Below, piece by piece: positions 47,896 through 60,089 of a DNA stretch of 64,000 nt; the stretch's first letter is position 1, and each line of letters starts with the position of its first letter. The DNA is taken from positions 7,152,108 to 7,216,107 of the forward strand of contig OU452222.1 of assembly GCA_911728455.2 (NCBI GenBank), in the 5' to 3' direction. The translations under genes were made by a program, and so were the position numbers. This DNA is from Marthasterias glacialis (Eukaryota; Echinodermata; Asteroidea; Forcipulatida; Asteriidae). The notes beneath the pieces were generated by a model. The model saw nothing but the letters and a program-made list of their open reading frames with translations. It searched no databases and was not told where the DNA came from.

Positions 47896-48649
47896 AATCT
47901 TAAGCAGGTTTTAAGAGGCATCAATATTTGCCATAGACATTTCAAAGTTGCTCTGTCACATATTACTCTTAAGATACAATTGTGCAATCAAAAGACACCC
48001 TCTGGCTAATTTCACCAGTGTATGAAGAGGGAGAAATTAAAAAAAAATATATATCTGGAATATTTGTCTTAAATACAAATCTAAAGGCATTTTAAAAGTA
48101 CTTTATACAATATACATGTATAACTATTACACATTATATCTTTCTCTAAAATGTGGTGATGGGACCACAGATTTTCCTTGTAATTAAGTAAATTACATAT
48201 AACAAATTAAATCATAAAACATGTACTTATTTACCCATATTGTATAAAAACTTGCATCCAAAACCTGCATTTATCAATACACTTGTTTACTTTGTCTGGT
48301 GTTGTGCATGTATATATTGTCAAAGAATACAAATTATACATAACTCATATCTATTCTTTGTCATGAGCTAGCTCATAAAAATTACACGAATTGGCCGATA
48401 AAATTAACAATTTTAAAACACTTTATTTATCATTATAATTACACAGTTCAATGATTTACAAACAATCCCATTCAAACACATATTGTCGACCCGGAAAATC
48501 CATTTTCTTTATGTTCTGCTATTGTTTTGTACTTTTAGTTTATGACATTCCCATTGGTTTTGTACATAATATCAAACCAAGGGCGCATACTCCTCAGTCA
48601 AACCACCTAGATCACTCTTATGAAAGTCTGGTGTCAGCAGGCAGCAGAA

Positions 48650-48900
48650 ATACTCACACACACACACACACACACCCACCCTTACATATGGCCATTACGG
48701 GGTCCTCCTATTGTTGTTCTATTATTCCCTTTTCTGAAGAATTCCTCTGTGGGGTAGCATTGTTCATTGTTCAATTGTGTTGGTGAGTGTAAGGGCACAC
48801 ACACACCCCTACAACCTTATAGGTCCTGTTTGTGGTGTCTAACCATTGTTGCTCTATTGTTTCTTTTTTTAAAGAATTCCCTGTGGGGTACACTTGAACA
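48650..48900. repeat. (CA)n tract with about 140-bp diverged duplication
   Basis: CACACA runs at about 48654-48677 and 48798-48809 each precede similar sequence (TCCTnTTGTnGTTCTATT, GAATTCCnnTGTGGGGTA), so a roughly 140-bp unit is duplicated. A frame readable across it is not a gene. Confidence 0.6.
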
Positions 48901-50403
48901 AAGAAAATATTATGTGGCATTGTTCCACTGTTAAAAGGACCTCAAAAGAGCCCTCATACGTTGGCCCACATGTCAGCCCACCATGATGAAAATATACATT
49001 CCTGCTGAGGTGTGAAGAGTGCAAATTTTAACTAGTACATTTGCCATTTTTAAAAATCATTTAAGCATAAACCTAACAGAATTTCACCTGAAGAAAAACT
49101 CTATCAACTAAATTTAAATTTACTGGCAAGGACTGTACCTCCAAACTGGTTATAAAGTACATGTAAGGGGTTAGGGGTTAGTATTTGCATGTTTTTATTC
49201 CTTGATCAAATAATACCAATTGTTACTAAAAGTTTCTCTTTTGCAAAATCAATGTCTGATCAGGAGTATCGGAGATTCTCAAACATGCTGAAGAATTTTA
49301 GTCTCTAGGTAACACAAATTTAAATGCCTAGCTACATGTATAATATTCGTAGAAAATGAAAATGGTTAAAGTGGAATTGTACATCAGTTCTATATCCAAA
49401 TTTGTGAATCAAACATCCCTTATAAGCACCATTAATACCAGATTACATATCTGTTGCAAGCAATGAGAGTAATATTCCTCAGCTTATGGAAAATATTTCA
49501 GTATTACACATACCCCAATACAACTCCTTTACTATCTCTAGTTTATGTACCCTCCACATCGAATTTATTAATCTATGCAAATGCATTACAATTACCTTAG
49601 AGCCAAAGTACAGTGTTGGTAACTATTTTTTGTAATTGGTTTTATTTCAGTCTGAAGGCTCACTGGTTATGAAGTTCAAAACAGTACCACAATCATCTGG
49701 AGAAATAATTCCATTTGAATACTGTAGTCCAGTGGATAGTGCAATACTTTTGCAGTGTTCATGCATGTTGTGGGAAAAAGCATGAAACTTTAATTATTTT
49801 GTACAAAAATCATGACAAATTATAGAAAGTGGCCTGTCTGTGATGGCCTCATTGGCTTTTTATTTTAATGTTTTTATTCTCAAAACAGCTGCCATTTCTG
49901 ATAATGATACTACATTTAAACTGGATCGTCATTCATGTCCAAATGTAGGTTTGGTAAGGTTTAACTCTTGGAAGACAAAAAATAGAGCACTTAAACTTTT
50001 TTTAAAAACCAATGGATCTTCTAATTCAAAAGCCCCCAAACCATCACCATAAGTAACTTCATTTTTAAACCAATGATGTACATATATATACCTTTAAAAC
50101 AATCCCTTTACATTTGCATTACATACCTTACAACAATGTATTCACTGTTCACTGTAACCTGTTCACTTCTGTATAAAATGCAAGTACTTTTTATACATGT
50201 AGCTCATGAACACAATCCGTAAGCTTCAACTTCATTCAGGTTGCCGTCTTGAATATATTTATGCATAGCATCTGATTATTAACTCTCTAGAACACAGTAT
50301 AACCAGTTGGATTACGCCCAACTGCCTGCTGCCCATTTAGGTAGGGTTGCCTTTTTCACTTATGGCAGACACACTAAATGGAACTACTTGACATGGTATT
50401 CTG

Positions 50404-50800
50404 CTAGTGGCGTAGCAAAGGCACTTTCTTTCAGGGGGTGTGGAAGCCTAAATTTGCCGACTGACATTACCAAATGAAAGTAAAAGCACAGTGACATGGG
50501 ACTCACCTACATGAGGGGGTATGGGGGCTTTGCCCCCAAACACTCATGAGGTTTTTCAGTGATTCCGAGGTTTAAAATGGCCCCCAGATGCCGAGCATTA
50601 GACGACTCATATTAGAAATGCAAGCTTTGAAAACCATTTTTTTTGGGTGCAAATCCCCTGTTGGAGCATATGGACACAAATTCTAGTGGGGTCCAGGGCG
50701 AAGCCCCACACACTTTACCGTTTTAAGTGTTTTCAGGGCTAAGGAGGACCGTCTAGTTGCCAAAAATAGACATTTAATTCCCAAATTCAAACTTTGAATA
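50404..50800 (-). mobile_element. Fragment related to the hAT element interior
   Basis: GGCGTAGCAAAGGCACTTTC, GGGGGTGTGGAAGCC and GGGGGCTTTGCCCCC match, in inverse, the interior around 39100-39440. The ends are degraded. Confidence 0.55.
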
Positions 50801-51417
50801 CTTTTGTACTGCGGATGAAACTTTGAGGGCTAGTTTCAAAAGTTTGATCAAAAGTTTTAAAGAGTATTAACCAAGAGAAATCCTATTCTTATTGGTTTAC
50901 TCTTGTAGTGTTATAAAGTTTCCTATGTAACACCATCTGGACATTTACCACACCACATGATTGGTTGCTTGGGTCACAATTTAACATCTTATAATTAAGG
51001 CCACTTCATTCACTTTTTAACTTCACGGAGTCTGTGGGCCCAAGCAACAATCAGAGATGCAACTGGTGAAATGTTAGTAAAATTGGTACACAAGTGTGAA
51101 ATCATGCTTATCAATTTTAGGGTTTATTGTCCAGGCCGATCCGAGGTATGGTAATAGGGCAGACTCTCATAACAGGTGAACATTTTTTATTTGGAACATA
51201 CACATACCTTGAAGCCTGGTGTCTGGGCCCACTAAGGGACCAGGGCCCGCAGAAGGACCCCCGGGAAAACTATGTGTTAAGATACTCCATTGGTGCATTG
51301 TTTTCCTAAATGTATTTCTTTAGGACCCTGGAAATTTTTTTAAACATTACATGGTCTCTGCTGCAATCTATGACATTTTAAACAATTGTTTTACACATTT
51401 TGGAATTAGGAATTTGC

Positions 51418-51423
51418 TTTATT
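51418..51423 (-). promoter_or_regulatory. Candidate polyadenylation signal (AATAAA) of the GTPase gene
   Basis: AATAAA on the minus strand, 171 bp beyond the stop codon at 51594. Position fits; use is not shown. Confidence 0.35.
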
Positions 51424-51593
51424 TGCCTTCAATTTTTTTTTTCAGTCGGCGAAAAAAAGGAGGGTGCCCATCCCTTAATTTGCACCTGAAAGTTGTACCC
51501 ACCCCAACCACTCCTCCAAGTTTGTTACTAACCTTGTAACTTGTAAATTTATGCACCATGTACATGTACTGTTCACTACCATAACATGTCATT

Positions 51594-54500
51594 TTAGCAA
51601 CATCCCCATCCTTTTCCTGTTGTCTTAGTTTCCTGGTGTGTAACATGTATACCTCTGTCAGTTCTGGTTGAAATACTTTCCTTTATATGCACTCCGAATG
51701 CTACACCTGAGGTATTATTCTGTTTAGAATTTTGCTGTTTGTGGCATTTCCAGAGATGTTCAGCTACCCCATGAAACATCCTTTCCACACAGTAATCTTC
51801 TTTGGCCGACACTTCAAATACATCTTTACATGTAAATTGCTTGCCAATGACCTCCTTAGCATAGGAAACAGTTGTACGTTCAGAATCATATTTAGCTGCC
51901 TCTAGGTCATTTTTGTTGCCAACAATGAATGATAATGCATCTGAGTTGGACTTATGATTCTGCAGCTCTTGTTGCCAATATGTTTCAATGTTTCTCAAGG
52001 AATAAGAATCTGCAATGTCATATACTAGCAGAGATGCTGATGTTTCTCTGTAGTATTGTTCTGTAAGTGAACGTGCTCTTTCCATGTTGGCTGTATCCCA
52101 CAGCTCCAACTGTCAACAAAATAAAAGAGTCAACAACTTTCAATGAAAAATAATATACTCTTGCAAAAGATTTCAAGTTGATGTAGACCAAAATATTTTT
52201 AAAAAATGAATGCAATGCAAGTTTGATGGTCTTTTAAACATTAATTTCAGCAACCATGTCTTACACATTTGTCATTGGAACATTGTTATCGTTTGTTTAA
52301 TAGCCAAATGCATTCAAACATGAATGGTGAAAAGGGTATTTGGATATTAAATAAAAAAAGGGCTACAAATACATGTAACAAGAAAACAAGTTGTGATATC
52401 ACAAAACAAAGTGTTTGTGTTTCTGATCCATGAATTGTGCTTTATTTTTCATGACCTCATGGTTCATGACTCGAGAGTCAAGAGTCATAATCGATGGTGG
52501 ATGTCACCACATGGTGCTGTAAGCCTGTTGTCTAAGATGACAGCCATCGATATAAAAATGTTCAATACTTTTTCTTTGATGTGTATATATAATGGAAAGT
52601 GAAAGTATTGTTTTGTTCAGGATTTATGACTTTTTAAAACTAAAACCTTTGAGTTAATGTCACCAGGAGGCAATGTGTAAATTGATGACACAATCATTTG
52701 AATTATTTGAAAAGACTAAGGGTCAATTGTCACAGCCATGGCCTGGAGATCACAGCCATGGCCAGGAGATCACAGCCATGACCTGGAGATCACATCCATG
52801 GCCTTGATATCACAACCATGGCCTTGATATCACAACCATGGCCTTGATATCACAACCATGGCCTGGAGATCACAACCATGGCCTTGATATCACAACCATG
52901 GCCTGGAGATCACAGCCATGACCTTGATATCACAACCATGGCCTTGATATCACAACCATGGCCTGGAGATCACAACCATGGCCTTGATATCACAACCATG
53001 GCCTGGAGATCACACCCATGGCCTTGATATCACAACCATGGCCTGGAGATCACAGCCATGGCCTGGAGATCACATCCATGGCCTTGATATCACAACCATG
53101 ACCTTGATATCACAACCATGGCCTTGATATCACAACCATGGCCTGGAGATCACACCCATGGCCTTGATATCACAACCATGGCCTGGAGATCACATCCATG
53201 GCCTTGATATCACAACCATGACCTTGATATCACAACCATGGCCTGGAGATCACAACCATGGCCTGGAGATCACAACCATGGCCTTGATATCACAACCATG
53301 GCCTGGAGATCACAACCATGACCTTGATATCACAACCATGGCCTTGATATCACAGCCATGGCCTGGAGATCACATCCATGGCCTTGATATCACAACCATG
53401 GCCTTGATATCACAACCATGGCCTGGAGATCACAGCCATGGCCTTGATATCACAGCCATGGCCTTGATATCACATCCATGGCCTTGATATCACAACCATG
53501 GCCTGGAGATCACAACCATGGCCTTGATATCACAACCATGGCCTGGAGATCACATCCATGGCCTTGATATCACAACCATGGCCTGGAGATCACATCCATG
53601 GCCTGGAGATCACAACCATGGCCTGGAGATCACAACCATGGCCTTGATATCACAACCATGGCCTGGAGATCACAACCATGGCCCGAAAATCACAACCATA
53701 CCCTGGCAGCCTAAACACAGTGCTCCAATACTTAAGAGGCAGGGGATGAACCTGATATGTTCACCAAATTATGTCTTGGAATACCAGATACAAGATTAAC
53801 AACCCTAAAATTGATTAGAAATGCAGTTTTCAATGTTGTCTCTGCATTTGTAAAATCTTTTGTGCATAACCTGTAAACTAAAGACTGCTTGGGAAGAACA
53901 TAAATGTATGGTTCAGTACATCAACAAATATACGATCAACAAAAAAAAAAACATAAATGGATATATGTCTTGCACTTCTTTCAAATATTGTTCATTTGTT
54001 TATTTTTTGCAAAAAACATGTACAGTATGTAGCCCCTCAAATCTATCTGAAATTGTCAAGTTAAGCCACTGCACAAAATTTGACAGCTAAGACCAAAACT
54101 CAAGATTTGGCTTTGAGTTCCAGACAGAGATCAAGGCCGGTCTAAAACAGAGATCCTGATGACATGGCTATGATCTCTGCCATGGCCTGAAGATCTAAGC
54201 CATGGGCCTGAAGATCACAGCCATGCCCTAGAAATCACAGCCATGGCCTGGAGATTACAGCCATGCCCTAGAAATCACAGCCATGGCCTGAAGATCACAG
54301 CCATGCCCTAGAAATCACAGCCATGGCCTGAAGATCACAACCATGTCCTAGAAATCACAGCCATGGCCTGAAGATCTAAGCCATGGCCTGAAGATCACAG
54401 CCATGCCCTAGAAATCACAGCCATGGCCTGGAGATTACAGCCATGCCCTAGAAATCACAGCCATGGCCTGGAGATTACAGCCATGCCCTAGAAATCACAG

Positions 54501-57500
54501 CCATGGCCTGAAGATCACAGCCATGCCCTAGAAATCACAGCCATGGCCTGAAGATCACAGCCATGCCCTAGAAATCACAGCCATGGCCTGGAGATTACAG
54601 CCATGCCCTAGAAATCACAGCCATGGCCTGAAGATCACAGCCATGCCCTAGAAATCACAGCCGTGGCCTGAAGATCACAACCATGCCCTAGAAATCACAG
54701 CCATGGCCTGAAGATCACAGCCATGCCCTAGAAATCACAGCCGTGGCCTGGAGATCACAGCCATGCCCTAGAAATCACAGCCATGGCCTGGAGATCACAG
54801 CCATGCCCTGGAAATCACAGCCATGGCCTGGAGATCACAGCCATGCCCTAGAAATCACAGCCATGGCCTGAAGATGACAGCCATGGCCTAGAGATCACAG
54901 TCATGCCCTGGGTATCTCGGCCACACTCTGGAGATCACAGCCATGCCCTGAAGATCACAAATTTTTCTATTGGCTACTGAATTCCTACATACTGGGTAAA
55001 AAATTTCCCAATTGGCTGATTTTGCAGGGTACTGTGTGTGTGCACTGGAGATTACTGGCACTGGCCTGGAGATTACAGCCATGCCCTAGAAATCACAGCC
55101 ATGGCCTGAAGATCACAGCCATGCCCTAGAAATCACAGCCGTGGCCTGAAGATCACAACCATGCCCTAGAAATCACAGCCATGGCCTGAAGATCACAGCC
55201 ATGCCCTAGAAATCACAGCCGTGGCCTGGAGATCACAGCCATGCCCTAGAAATCACAGCCATGGCCTGGAGATCACAGCCATGCCCTAGAAATCACAGCC
55301 ATGGCCTGGAGATCACAGCCATGCCCTAGAAATCACAGCCATGGCCTGAAGATGACAGCCATGCCCTAGAAATCACAGTCATGCCCTGGGTATCTCAGCC
55401 ACACTCTGGAGATCACAGCCATGCCCTGAAGATCACAAATTTTTCTATTGGCTACTGAATTCCTACATACTGGGTAAAAAATTTTCCCATTGGCTGATTT
55501 TGCAGGGTACTGTGTGTGTGCACCTCCTTAATCCAATGGGGGAAACTCAAACGTTCATGCACGTTGAAAACTGGTTACTGGTTATAATTTACTTGCAATT
55601 TGATTTCAAACGGGTGGCCTCCTCAGATAACAAAAAATGAATAAATAAAACGTCAAAATTCTGTAATACAGTTGCGGATATTTTTTACTGGTCGGCCGGA
55701 CCACTTGGCAAGGTTTTTCAGCTGGTCCATCATCGTTTCAACTTGCATTTGGCCAGCGGACCACCGCTAGTAAGGCTGAAACCTGTCTGTGCCGAGTCCT
55801 GAATAAAGTTTGTGTCACTGTCACCATGAAGTGCAGCGTGGAATTAATAAGTCATGCGAAAAGTCTTATTATTTATTAAATTTATTTTTTACCATGTGCC
55901 CCTAAAAATTCCACGGAATCGTCGCGGTGCCCTTTTGAACATGAAGTTCAAGACCGGAGACAGTGATCATACAGGCCATGGCCTGGTGGTCCAAGGCAGT
56001 CATCATACAGGCCATGGCCTGGTGGTCCAAGGCAGTCATCATACAGGCCATGGCCTGGTGGTCCAAGGCAGTTATCATACAGGCCATGGCCTGGTGGTCC
56101 AAGACAGTCATCATACAGGCCATGGCCTGGTGGTCCAAGACAGTCATCATACAGGCCATGGCCTGGTGGTCCAAGGCAGTCATCATACAGGCCATGGCCT
56201 GGTGGTCCAAGGCAGTCATCATACAGGCCATGGCCTGGTGGTCCAAGGCAGTTATCATACAGGACATGGCCTGGTAGTCCAAGGCAGTCATCATACAGGC
56301 CATGGCCTGGTGGTCCAAGGCAGTCATCATACAGGCCATGGCCTGGTGGTCCAAGACAGTCATCATACAGGCCATGGCCTGGTGGTCCAAGACAGTCATC
56401 ATACAGGCCATGGCCTGGTGGTCCAAGGCAGTCATCATACAGGCCATGGCCTGGTGGTCCAAGGCAGTCATCATACAGGCCATGGCCTGGTGGTCCAAGA
56501 CAGTCATCATACAGGCCATGGCCTGGTGGTCCAAGGCAGTTATCATACAGGCCATGGCCTGGTGGTCCAAGACAGTCATCATACAGGCCATGGCCTGGTG
56601 GTCCAAGACAGTCATCATACAGGCCATGGCCTGGTGGTCCAAGGCAGTCATCATACAGGCCATGGCCTGGTGGTCCAAGGCAGTTATCATACAGGCCATG
56701 GCCTGGTGGTCCAAGACAGTCATCATACAGGCCATGGCCTGGTGGTCCAAGGCAGTCATCATACAGGCCATGGCCTGGTGGTCCAAGGCAGTCATCATAC
56801 AGGCCATGGCCTGGTGGTCCAAGGCAGTCATCATACAGGCCATGGCCTGGTGGTCCAAGACAGTCATCATACAGGCCATGGCCTGGTGGTCCAAGGCAGT
56901 CATCATACAGGCCATGGCCTGGTGGTCCAAGGCAGTTATCATACAGGCCATGGCCTGGTGGTCCAAGACAGTCATCATACAGGCCATGGCCTGGTGGTCC
57001 AAGGCAGTCATCATACAGGCCATGGCCTGGTGGTCCAAGGCAGTCATCATACAGGCCATGGCCTGGTGGTCCAAGGCAGTTATCATACAGGCCATGGCCT
57101 GGTGGTCCAAGACAGTCATCATACAGGCCATGGCCTGGTGGTCCAAGACAGTCATCATACAGGCCATGGCCTGGTGGTCCAAGGCAGTCATCATACAGGC
57201 CATGGCCTGGTGGTCCAAGGCAGTCATCATACAGGACATGGCCTGGTGGTCCAAGGCAGTCATCATACAGGCCATGGCCTGGTGGTCCAAGGCAGTCATC
57301 ATACAGGCCATGGCCTGGTGGTCCAAGACAGTCATCATACAGGCCATGGCCTGGTAGTCCAAGACAGTCATCAAACAGGCCATGGCCTGGTGGTCCAAGG
57401 CAGTTATCATACAGGCCATGGCCTGGTGGTCCAAGGCAGTTATCATACAGGCCATGGCCTGGTGGTCCAAGGCAGTTATCATACAGGCAATGGCCTGGTG

Positions 57501-60087
57501 GTCCAAGGCAGTCATCATACAGGCCATGGCCTGGTAGTCCGAGTCAGTCATCATACAGGCCATGGCCTGGTGGTCCAAGACAGTCATCATACAGGCCATG
57601 GCCTGGTGGTCCAAGGCAGTCATCATACAGGCCATGGCCTGGTGGTCCAAGGCAGTCATCATACAGGCCATGGCCTGGTGGTCCAAGGCAGTCATCATAC
57701 ATGCCATGGCCTGGTAGTCCAAGGCAGTCATCATACAGGCCATGGCCTGGTGGTCCAAGGCAGTCATCATACAGGCCATGGCCTGGTGGTCCAAGGCAGT
57801 CATCATACAGGCCATGGCCTGGTAGTCCAAGGCAGTCATCATACAGGCCATGGCCTGGTGGTCAAAGGCAGTCATCATACAGGCCATGGCCTCGTAGTCC
57901 AAGGCAGTCATCAAACAGGCCATGGCCTGGTGGTCCAAGACAGTCATCATACAGGCCATGGCCTGGTAGTCCAAGACAGTCATCATACAGGCCATGGCCT
58001 GGTGGTCCAAGACAGTTATCATACAGGCAATGGCCTGGTGGTCCAAGGCAGTCATCATACAGGCCATGGCCTGGTGGTCCAAGACAGTCATCATACAGGC
58101 CATGGCCTGGTGGTCCAAGGCAGTCATCATACAGGCCATGGCCTGGTGGTCCAAGGCAGTCATCATACAGGCCATGGCCTGGTGGTCCAAGGCAGTTATC
58201 ATACAGGCCATGGCCTGGTAGTCCGAGTCAGTCATCATACAGGCCATGGCCTGGTGGTCCAAGACAGTCATCATACAGGCCATGGCCTGGTGGTCCAAGA
58301 CAGTCATCATACAGGCCATGGCCTGGTGGTCCAAGACAGTCATCAAACAGGCCATGGCCTGGTGGTCCAAGACAGTCATCATACAGGCCATGGCCTGGTA
58401 GTCCAAGACAGTCATCATACAGGCCATGGCCTGGTGGTCCAAGACAGTTATCATACAGGCAATGGCCTGGTGGTCCAAGGCAGTCATCATACAGGCCATG
58501 GCCTGGTGGTCCAAGACAGTCATCATACAGGCCATGGCCTGGTGGTCCAAGGCAGTCATCATACAGGCCATGGCCTGGTGGTCCAAGGCAGTCATCATAC
58601 AGGCCATGGCCTGGTGGTCCAAGGCAGTTATCATACAGGCCATGGCCTGGTAGTCCGAGTCAGTCATCATACAGGCCATGGCCTGGTGGTCCAAGATTAT
58701 GAACGTACAGGCCCCGAGACAGAGATTATACTGGCTCCCAAGACAAAGATTATACTGCCCCCCCCCAAGACAGATTATACTGGCCCCCAAGACAGAGATT
58801 ATACTGGCCCCCCAAGACAGAGATTATACTGGCCCCCAAGACACAAGATTATACTGGCCCCCAAGACAGAGATTATACTGCCCCCCCAAGACAGAGATTA
58901 TACTGGCCCCCAAGACACAAGATTATACTGCCCCCCCAAGACAGAGATTATACTGGCCCCCAAGACACGAGATTATACTGGCCCACAAGACAGAGATTAT
59001 ACTGGCCCACAAGACAGAGATTATTCTGGCCCCCAAGACTGAGATTATACTGGCCCCCAAGACAGAGATTATACTGCCCCCCCCCCCCCCAAGACAGAGA
59101 TTATACTGGCCCCCAAGACAGAGATTATACTGGCCCCAAGACAGAGATTATACTGTCCCCCAAGACAAAGATTATACTGGCCCCAAGACAAAGATTATAC
59201 TGGCCCCAAGACAGAGATTATACTGGCCCCAAGACAGAGATTATACTGTCCCCCAAGACAAAGATTATACTGGCCCCCAAGACAGAGATTATACTGGCCC
59301 CAAGACAGAGATTATACTGTCCCCAAGACAAAGATAATACTGGCCTCAAGACAGAGATTATACTGGCCCCAAGACAGAGATTATACTGGCCCCCAAGACA
59401 CGAGATTATACTGGCCCCCATGACAGAGATTGTACTGGCCCCCAAGACTGAGATTATACTGGCCCCCAAGACAGAGATTATACTGCCCCCCCCCCCCCCC
59501 CCCCAAAGACAGAGATTATACTGGCCCCAAGACAGAGATTATACTGGCCCCCAAGACAGAGATTATACTGTCCCCCAAGACAAAGATTATACTGGCCCCA
59601 AGACAGAGATTATACTGGCCCCAAGACAGAGATTATACTGGCCCCAAGACAGAGATTATACTGTCCCCCAAGACAAAGATTTTACTGGCCCCAAGACAGA
59701 GATTATACTGTCCCCCAAGACAAAGATTATACTGGCCCCCAAGACAGAGATTATACTGGCCCCTTGGTTGCCAATAAATTATCAATAATTACCCTTATTG
59801 CTCATCAGATGTTAAATGTACACAAGTGTAAACTAAAAATTGATTACCACTGGATACCAAGGATCACAAGAAAATATGGTGAAAAATAAATTTACCTGAA
59901 CTGTACGGCCATAGGGTCCAACCACAAACTGTCGACTGTGCTGATAGCAGTCCAACATCAATGCTGACTTGGCCGATGATGGAATGTCTCTGGAGCGAAA
60001 TCTCTGAAACAGTGATGTTTTACCTACTCCAGACTCTCCCAAGAGAATCACTTTAAATTTGGGTGATCTTGTATCGCCGTACTGCAT
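51594..60087 (-). CDS. Divergent Rab-like small GTPase
   Basis: Two coding exons, 60087-59896 (64 codons) and 52109-51594, join in phase 0 at GT-AG borders to give 235 residues. Fold motifs: P-loop GESGVGKT (17-24), WDT of G3 (68-70), NKND of G4 (129-132) and SAK of G5 (165-167). The C-terminal GWGCC is a typical geranylgeranylation signal for membrane attachment, so a vesicle-traffic role is likely. Odd points: G3 reads DTANME where Rab and Ras proteins have DTAGQE, so the glycine and the catalytic glutamine are both replaced; switch I (SSAKSALML) lacks an obvious conserved Thr. Hydrolysis may be weak. The start MQYGD was chosen because it precedes the fold as in Rabs; an in-frame AUG lies further upstream. 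I cannot name the orthologue. Confidence 0.88.
52110..52730. other. GTPase intron, part without satellites (right of exon 2)
   Basis: Ordinary AT-rich intron. An overlapping CATGACTCGAGAGTCAAGAG block near 52466 forms a small hairpin. No exon. Confidence 0.5.
52731..53710. repeat. 20-bp minisatellite (about 49 units)
   Basis: Strict 20-bp period: CCATGGCCTGGAGATCACAA alternating irregularly with CCATGGCCTTGATATCACAA. Single-base variants only, almost no indels. First of four arrays in the GTPase intron. Confidence 0.97.
54161..55435. repeat. 40-bp dimeric minisatellite with internal 479-bp duplication
   Basis: Units CCATGGCCTGAAGATCACAG and CCATGCCCTAGAAATCACAG alternate, giving a 40-bp dimer related to the preceding array. 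A unique block (TTTTTCTATTGGCTACTGAA and onwards) ends the array at 55438 and also interrupts it at 54959; the two copies are 479 bp apart, so array plus flank was duplicated in tandem. Confidence 0.95.
55436..55960. other. Unique spacer between arrays 2 and 3
   Basis: AT-rich with a GGTCGGCCGGACCACTTGG block and its looser inverse nearby (GGCCAGCGGACCACC). No gene. Confidence 0.5.
55961..58694. repeat. 36-bp minisatellite (about 76 units) with higher-order repeat
   Basis: The unit is GGCAGTCATCATACAGGCCA followed by TGGCCTGGTGGTCCAA, 36 bp. CAGGCCATGGCCTG is a 14-bp perfect palindrome in nearly every unit. Variants are mostly GGCAG/GACAG, GTCATC/GTTATC and TGGT/TAGT. In the right part a 12-unit (432-bp) block is repeated with the same order of variants (57994-58221 equals 58426-58653). 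Being a multiple of 3, it stays open in several frames on both strands. Confidence 0.98.
58712..59764. repeat. C-rich 23-24 bp minisatellite (about 44 units)
   Basis: Unit GACAGAGATTATACTGGCCC followed by CCAA, with length changes only in the C run. The C runs expand to 14 (59077-59090) and 19 (59486-59504). It ends about 130 bp before GTPase exon 1 (59896). Confidence 0.97.
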
Positions 60088-60089
60088 CC

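Noticed and set aside
52731-55435. CRISPR-like array
   Set aside because: Units are contiguous without spacers, in a eukaryotic intron; it is a minisatellite.
55902-58790. 962-codon minus-strand open frame
   Set aside because: Same array read on the other strand. It lies inside the intron of the GTPase gene, with no splice or start evidence.
55854-59042. 1062-codon plus-strand open frame of 12-residue repeats
   Set aside because: It is produced by a 36-bp tandem array without stops. Other frames on both strands are open as well, and it runs on into an unrelated array.
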